A stretch of DNA of 5,630 nt from positions 1 through 5,630 of the forward strand of contig JACMKG010000001.1 in the NCBI GenBank assembly GCA_014380255.1, read 5' to 3'. The notes under the pieces were generated by a model. That model made no database searches. It worked only from the letters and a program-made list of their open reading frames with translations, and was not told the DNA's origin. Source of the DNA: Prolixibacteraceae bacterium. Lineage in GTDB: Bacteria > Bacteroidota > Bacteroidia > Bacteroidales > Prolixibacteraceae. Positions within the stretch are counted from its first letter, which is position 1; the number at the start of each line of letters is the position of its first letter. Made by a program: the position numbers and the translations under genes. This document shows, piece by piece, positions 1 to 5,630 of this stretch.

Positions 1-2732
<2,732 letters not shown>

Positions 2733-2779
2733 TTAGTAATAGTCAGTTTGTCGATCCCACTGGTGGCAACCGGTAGGTA

Positions 2780-2811
2780 CAAATATGAAGAAAATAACCC
2801 GATTTAACAAA
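2780..2811 (-). promoter_or_regulatory. Candidate Bacteroidota promoter of the beta-galactosidase gene
   Basis: On the minus strand TTTG (2811-2808) is followed after 20 bases by CATATTTG (2787-2780). This resembles the Bacteroidota housekeeping sigma pattern TTTG, about 19-20 bases, TAnnTTTG, with one mismatch (C for the first T of the -7 box). Transcription would begin near 2774, leaving a leader of about 57 bases before the ATG at 2717. The leader end is A/T-rich and has no clear Shine-Dalgarno sequence, which is normal for this phylum. The assignment is by motif only. Confidence 0.42.
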
Positions 2812-2973
2812 TCCTGCGTTAGCTTATTTCCGGAATAAAATCAAACACATGCATCAAGTCTTAACTCATTGGGAATTTCTGAATTTGTGCATTTGATAAA
2901 CTTCATCAATGATGAGAAAAGACAACTGTTTTATGGATTCAGATAACCATGCATTTTGATGATATACCCAGAC

Positions 2974-3063
2974 GTTGTTCGAAGGTCGTTCGAAGGTTGT
3001 TCGAACGTGATTCGAAGGTAGTAGGAATACAATCGAACAATCTTTGAATGACCTTCGAATAAC
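2974..3063 (+). repeat. 11-bp-phased TTCGAA array forming a 31-bp inverted repeat
   Basis: Four tandem 11-base units begin with TTCGAA at 2978, 2989, 3000 and 3011 (TTCGAAGGTCG, TTCGAAGGTTG, TTCGAACGTGA, TTCGAAGGTAG). Three degenerate units follow in inverted orientation at 3032, 3043 and 3054. Bases 2974-3004 pair with 3033-3063 over 31 consecutive positions, with a 28-base loop. Twenty-seven pairs are Watson-Crick. The other four (2977/3060, 2988/3049, 2992/3045, 2996/3041) are G opposite T, so they would be G-U wobbles in a plus-strand transcript but C-A mismatches in a minus-strand one. A local alternative hairpin, CGTTCGAA/TTCGAACG (2987-2994 with 3000-3007), is also possible. No T-tract follows, so it is not a standard terminator. 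Function is unknown; an interspersed palindromic element, a structured RNA or an operator array are all possible. Confidence 0.8.
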
Positions 3064-3077
3064 ATTCTTATAAGTTT

Positions 3078-3089
3078 CTAAGTACTTAG
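3078..3089. repeat. Perfect 12-bp palindrome CTAAGTACTTAG
   Basis: The sequence CTAAGTACTTAG is its own reverse complement. An 8-bp palindrome CTTATAAG (3067-3074) sits 3 bases before it, right after the TTCGAA hairpin. It could be a dimeric regulator site, but palindromes of this size also arise by chance in A/T-rich spacers. Confidence 0.35.
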
Positions 3090-3130
3090 GGAGAAATCAG
3101 CAATAATTTGACAAGGTATTTTAACTATTG

Positions 3131-3189
3131 ATTATCCTGAAATAATTAGCGGCACTCACTTGTTATCCGGAAATGAGCATTTCGGATAA
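3131..3189. repeat. TTATCC direct and inverted repeats
   Basis: ATTATCCTGAAATAA (3131-3145) and GTTATCCGGAAATGA (3162-3176) are near-direct repeats 31 bases apart. The second copy is followed by its inverse, CATTTCGGATAA (3178-3189), giving an imperfect hairpin TTATCCG-(g)-AAATG...CATTTCGGATAA with one bulged G. The arrangement could be a regulator binding region or a decayed repeat element. No T-tract follows on either side. Confidence 0.45.
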
Positions 3190-3247
3190 TGGGTATAGAT
3201 TATTGAAATAAATAGAGGCTGTGAGATATTCAAAGGGAAAGACGAAG

Positions 3248-3286
3248 CAAAAAAGAAGGCTGCCTCTTTTGGATCGGGGCAGCCTT
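3248..3286 (-). terminator. Rho-independent terminator of the phoH-purC operon
   Basis: On the minus strand a perfect 9-bp stem AAGGCTGCC (3286-3278) / GGCAGCCTT (3264-3256) encloses a 13-base loop. One C and then six T residues (3254-3249) follow directly. The stem begins 7 bases after the purC stop codon. Plus-strand reading lacks a good T-tract (only TTTGTATTATT), so it most likely works for the minus strand only. Confidence 0.9.
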
Positions 3287-3293
3287 TGTATTA

Positions 3294-4241
3294 TTACAAG
3301 CTTTTCAGGTAAGCGCTGATGTTTTGTTCGATGCGCCCCTGTATGTTGTTCACATCTGATTTGACAAAGGCATCACCGGTGATATTTTCATAGAGTTCAA
3401 TGTATCGCTCTGAAACGGATTGTACAAATGCTTCGTCCATTTTAGGCACAACCTGTCCTTCTTTACCCTGGAATCCGTTTTCAATCAGCCACTGACGTAC
3501 AAATTCCTTGGAAAGTTGTTTCTGGTTCTCACCTTTGGCCAGGCGTTCTTCATAGCCTTCCAGGTAAAAGTAACGCGATGAATCGGGGGTGTGGATTTCA
3601 TCAATCAGGTAAATCTGACCGTTTTTCTTGCCGAATTCATACTTGGTATCCACCAGAATAAGTCCTTTTTCTGTAGCGATCTCGGTGCCTCTCTGGAATA
3701 CTTCCCGGGTATATTTTTCAAGTGTTTCGTAATCTTCCTTGCCTACAATACCCTGGGCAATGATTTCTTCTCTTGAAATATCTTCGTCGTGGCCTTCCGA
3801 AGCCTTCGTGGTTGGCGTAAGAATGGGCTCAGGGAACTTTTGGTTTTCAACCATTCCTTCAGGAAGGGAAACACCGCACAAGGTCCTTTTGCCGCTTTTG
3901 TATTCGCGCCATGCATGGCCTGTGAGGTAACCTCTGATAACCATTTCGACCTTGAATGGTTCGCAATGATGGCCTACCGTCACATTGGGGTCAGGCATCG
4001 CTACTTTCCAGTTGGGTACAATGTCGCTGGTGGCATCCAGGAATTTGGCTGCAATTTGATTTAAGACCTGGCCTTTATAAGGGATTCCTTCAGGTAAAAC
4101 AACATCGAAAGCTGAAATGCGGTCGGTAACAACCATCACCAGGTACTCGTCGTTGATGTTGTAAACATCTCTTACTTTTCCATGATAAACGTCTTTTTGC
4201 CCGGCAAAATTAAAATCAGTACGTGTTAATGCTTTGTTCAT
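3294..4241 (-). CDS. purC: SAICAR synthetase (phosphoribosylaminoimidazole-succinocarboxamide synthase)
   Basis: This cytosolic enzyme of de novo purine synthesis joins CAIR with aspartate using ATP to form SAICAR. The 315-residue product has the family hallmarks: the nucleotide-binding GKVRDVY (21-27), [13 protein letters not shown] (38-50), the signature [14 protein letters not shown] (98-111), [12 protein letters not shown] (145-156), [11 protein letters not shown] (194-204) and the aspartate/metal region [12 protein letters not shown] (214-225). The length fits the long form of about 300 residues (as in yeast Ade1) rather than the roughly 237-residue E. coli form. The C-terminal part (about 235-315) is the extra helical segment typical of that form. 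The ATG overlaps the phoH stop as ATGA, indicating translational coupling, and GAAGAAAA before it may help initiation. No purine riboswitch or separate promoter is visible, so expression likely depends on the phoH promoter. All motifs are intact. Confidence 0.97.
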   Translation of the reverse strand: MNKALTRTDFNFAGQKDVYHGKVRDVYNINDEYLVMVVTDRISAFDVVLPEGIPYKGQVLNQIAAKFLDATSDIVPNWKVAMPDPNVTVGHHCEPFKVEMVIRGYLTGHAWREYKSGKRTLCGVSLPEGMVENQKFPEPILTPTTKASEGHDEDISREEIIAQGIVGKEDYETLEKYTREVFQRGTEIATEKGLILVDTKYEFGKKNGQIYLIDEIHTPDSSRYFYLEGYEERLAKGENQKQLSKEFVRQWLIENGFQGKEGQVVPKMDEAFVQSVSERYIELYENITGDAFVKSDVNNIQGRIEQNISAYLKSL

Positions 4242-5266
4242 TTTTCTTCGGTTTTATCTGTTGATTGTGTATCTTTTTCTTTTTTCTTTTGCTTGTAAGC
4301 CAGTTCTTGCGCATGGTGTTTTTCATAGGCAACCACAATATCACGCACCAGGCGGTGGCGTACAATGTCCTTTACTTCAAACTGAACAAACGATATGTCT
4401 TTGATGCCTTTCAGGATCTTCTTGGCTAATATAAGGCCTGAAGGGCTTTGGAAAGGCAAGTCAATCTGTGTCTCATCACCCGTTACAACAAACTTGGTGT
4501 TGAGTCCCATTCGGGTAAGGAACATTTTCAGTTGAAGGATGGTGGTATTCTGGGCTTCATCCAGAATCACAAAGGCATTGCTCAGGGTACGGCCACGCAT
4601 AAAGGCCAGGGGTGCAATCTGGATGGTGCCATCTTTCATAAACTCATCCAGTTTCTTGGCCGGAATCATATCCAACAAGGCATCATACAAAGGCTGCAGG
4701 TAGGGATCGATCTTTTCCTTCAGGTCACCCGGGAGAAAACCAAGGCGTTCGCCGGCTTCGACAGCAGGCCTGCTCAGGATGATTCGTTTAATTTCACGGT
4801 TTTTCAACGCCCGTACTGCCAAAGCAATGGCTGTATATGTTTTGCCGGACCCGGCTGGACCAACCGCAAAGATCAGATCAGAAGTGCGGCAGGCATCGAC
4901 CAGCACCTTTTGGTTGGGGGTTCTTGCTTTGATGGGTTTCCCGTTGATGCCGAAAAGAAGTACATCCTTGTCTTCTTCCATGGCTTCAATAACGCCATCT
5001 TCTTCCAGAAAAACCTGGCTGATGATATCATCAGGCAATACATTAAACTGGTTATAATGGTCAAGTATAAGATGAAATTTAGTTTCAAAGCGGTGGGTTT
5101 CTTCATCATCGCCTTTGATGATCAAGTCATTACCCCGATAAACGACGACCAGTTTGGGAAAGAAGGATTTAATCAGGTTCATTTTAGCATTGTTCACACC
5201 AAAGAATTCCAATGGATCAATTCCTTCCAGATGAATTAGTTTTTCGAACATAGGCGGATGCAGCAT
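4238..5266 (-). CDS. phoH: PhoH-family P-loop ATPase (PhoH/YbeZ type)
   Basis: This is a cytosolic P-loop NTPase related to E. coli YbeZ and PhoH, a family resembling the N-terminal half of superfamily I helicases and linked to RNA metabolism and ribosome maturation. The 342-residue reading shows an N-terminal domain (about 6-110) with [15 protein letters not shown], then the ATPase core: Walker A GPAGSGKT (136-143), [17 protein letters not shown] (165-181), Walker [11 protein letters not shown] (233-242), a sensor-like [12 protein letters not shown] (260-271) and a conserved DIVRHRLV (300-307). The last 25 residues are a Lys/Glu/Gln-rich, probably disordered tail. The first ATG is at 5266, but Met6 (ATG at 5251, [10 protein letters not shown]) gives the family-typical start and a more normal leader, so the true protein may be 337 residues. 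It is first in an operon with purC. The name 'phosphate starvation-inducible' is inherited; no Pho-box-like site is visible here. Confidence 0.94.
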   Translation of the reverse strand: MLHPPMFEKLIHLEGIDPLEFFGVNNAKMNLIKSFFPKLVVVYRGNDLIIKGDDEETHRFETKFHLILDHYNQFNVLPDDIISQVFLEEDGVIEAMEEDKDVLLFGINGKPIKARTPNQKVLVDACRTSDLIFAVGPAGSGKTYTAIALAVRALKNREIKRIILSRPAVEAGERLGFLPGDLKEKIDPYLQPLYDALLDMIPAKKLDEFMKDGTIQIAPLAFMRGRTLSNAFVILDEAQNTTILQLKMFLTRMGLNTKFVVTGDETQIDLPFQSPSGLILAKKILKGIKDISFVQFEVKDIVRHRLVRDIVVAYEKHHAQELAYKQKKKEKDTQSTDKTEEK

Positions 5267-5277
5267 TTAGTGCTTTA

Positions 5278-5285
5278 CAAAAATA
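5278..5285 (-). promoter_or_regulatory. Candidate -7 element of the phoH-purC promoter
   Basis: TATTTTTG on the minus strand (5285-5278) matches the Bacteroidota -7 consensus TAnnTTTG exactly. Transcription would begin around 5270-5273, only a few bases before the ATG at 5266 but about 20 bases before the ATG at 5251. No convincing TTTG -33 box was found at the expected distance. Confidence 0.42.
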
Positions 5286-5327
5286 ACCACTTTTAATGGA
5301 ATAATCTTCCCATACCGAACTTTTGTG

Positions 5328-5335
5328 TACATTTG
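5328..5335 (+). promoter_or_regulatory. Candidate -7 element driving the cobalamin riboswitch transcript
   Basis: TACATTTG on the plus strand matches TAnnTTTG exactly. Its predicted start point near 5341 coincides with the first base of the riboswitch P1 helix, which supports the assignment. It lies 42 bases from the oppositely directed phoH -7 element, making this a compact divergent promoter region. A TTTG -33 box is not evident. Confidence 0.5.
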
Positions 5336-5340
5336 TCAAC

Positions 5341-5523
5341 GAATAGGTTTCCGATTAACGGAATGTAAAAGGGAAACAGGTGAATCCATTCAAAAGGATG
5401 ATTCCTGTACAGTTCCCGCTGCTGTAAGTCCTGTATAACTTTTTAACGATTTGTACCACTGCCTGGAATAATAAGGGGCGGGAAGGTGTTAAAAAGGGGA
5501 TAAGTCAGAAGACCTGCCTGTTC
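5341..5523 (+). promoter_or_regulatory. Cobalamin (B12) riboswitch aptamer
   Basis: This RNA element binds a cobalamin and lowers expression of the downstream gene, usually by blocking translation or causing termination. Conserved blocks appear in order: GGGAAACAGGTGAAT (5371-5385); a GAATC/GATTC hairpin inside CAGG/CCTG (5377-5407); GGGAA pairing with TTCCC (5371-5375 with 5413-5417); CGCTGCTGTAAG (5418-5427); CCACTGCC (5456-5463); GGGCGGGAAGGTG (5476-5488); and the B12 box GTCAGAAGACCTGCC (5504-5518). A 7-bp P1 closes it: GAATAGG (5341-5347) with CCTGTTC (5517-5523), including one G-U pair. The regulated plus-strand gene starts beyond 5630; a TonB-dependent B12 receptor, other transport gene or B12-related enzyme would be typical, but it cannot be seen. 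Confidence 0.93.
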
Positions 5524-5528
5524 CATCA

Positions 5529-5606
5529 TGGATTTTGCAGCTTTCGGCGAAAAAGCGAAAAACCGTCTCCTTTTCAATTTCCATCCCTGAAAAGCTGCAA
5601 GATCCA
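5529..5606 (+). promoter_or_regulatory. Long stem after the riboswitch, probable expression platform
   Basis: TGGATTTTGCAGCTTT (5529-5544) pairs with AAAGCTGCAAGATCCA (5591-5606) over 16 positions, with one U-G wobble in RNA, across a 46-base loop. Competing shorter stems share its arms: TTTCG/CGAAA (5542-5546 with 5556-5560) and CTTTTCA/TGAAAAG (5570-5576 with 5588-5594). Mutually exclusive folds just after a B12 aptamer suggest a regulatory switch. No strong T-tract follows the 3' arm inside the window (only ATTTT at 5619-5623), so a classic terminator is not shown. Control of translation, or a structure completed past the edge, is possible. Confidence 0.5.
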
Positions 5607-5630
5607 AACAAGAATTAGATTTTACAGCAA

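Larger units (their letters stand above)
2818..3247. other. Gene-free spacer with repeats
   Basis: About 430 bases separate the beta-galactosidase promoter from the purC terminator. No reading frame longer than about 20 codons with any recognisable sequence is seen on either strand, and no tRNA-like fold was noticed. The spacer is A/T-rich apart from a phased TTCGAA hairpin repeat (2974-3063), a perfect palindrome CTAAGTACTTAG (3078-3089) and TTATCC-type repeats (3131-3189). Because both flanking genes are on the minus strand, this region is downstream of purC and upstream of the beta-galactosidase gene. Confidence 0.7.

Noticed and set aside
2838..2955. Tiny plus-strand frames of 15-16 codons (starting near 2840 and 2910)
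   Set aside because: They are chance-length frames without a supporting upstream signal or recognisable sequence.
2974..3063. CRISPR array or rho-independent terminator
   Set aside because: The repeat unit is only 11 bases with no spacers, so it is not CRISPR. No T-tract follows the stem on either strand, so it is not a standard terminator.
3591..4064. Plus-strand frames opposite purC
   Set aside because: They overlap each other and the conserved purC core, and their translations are low-information shadows.
4448..5239. 263-codon open frame on the plus strand
   Set aside because: It lies entirely antisense to phoH, whose protein motifs are unmistakable. Its own translation shows no recognisable domain, so it is a shadow of the phoH codon pattern.

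Overview
The window (roughly 40-45% GC by eye) looks like chromosomal DNA from a member of the Bacteroidota. Three signals point there: a PhoH-family ATPase immediately followed by and overlapping purC, a secreted GH2 beta-galactosidase, and promoter-like TAnnTTTG (-7) motifs with A-rich leaders instead of clear Shine-Dalgarno sequences. No rRNA, tRNA, IS element, CRISPR array or phage gene is visible. Species cannot be assigned.

Layout: positions 1-2717 (minus strand) hold most of a GH2 beta-galactosidase. It starts with a signal peptide and runs off the left edge, so its stop codon is not in the window. A candidate Bacteroidota-type promoter lies just upstream. Positions about 2818-3247 form a gene-free spacer. 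It contains an 11-bp-phased array of TTCGAA palindromes folded into a 31-bp inverted repeat (2974-3063), a 12-bp palindrome and a set of TTATCC repeats. A rho-independent terminator (3248-3286) closes a minus-strand operon of phoH (5266 to 4238) and purC (4241 to 3294), which overlap by 4 bases. Divergent from phoH, on the plus strand, a TAnnTTTG motif leads directly into a cobalamin riboswitch (about 5341-5523). Downstream of the aptamer is a long RNA stem with competing hairpins and a 20-codon reading frame. The gene controlled by the riboswitch lies beyond the right edge.

The genes form three independent units rather than one system. The beta-galactosidase is a periplasmic or exported enzyme for beta-galactoside breakdown. 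The phoH-purC operon is housekeeping: an RNA-associated ATPase plus de novo purine synthesis. The right edge is the leader of a B12-regulated gene, most often a transporter or a B12-related enzyme. I see no new multi-gene system. The parts most worth a second look are the phased hairpin repeat at 2974-3063 and the structured region after the riboswitch.
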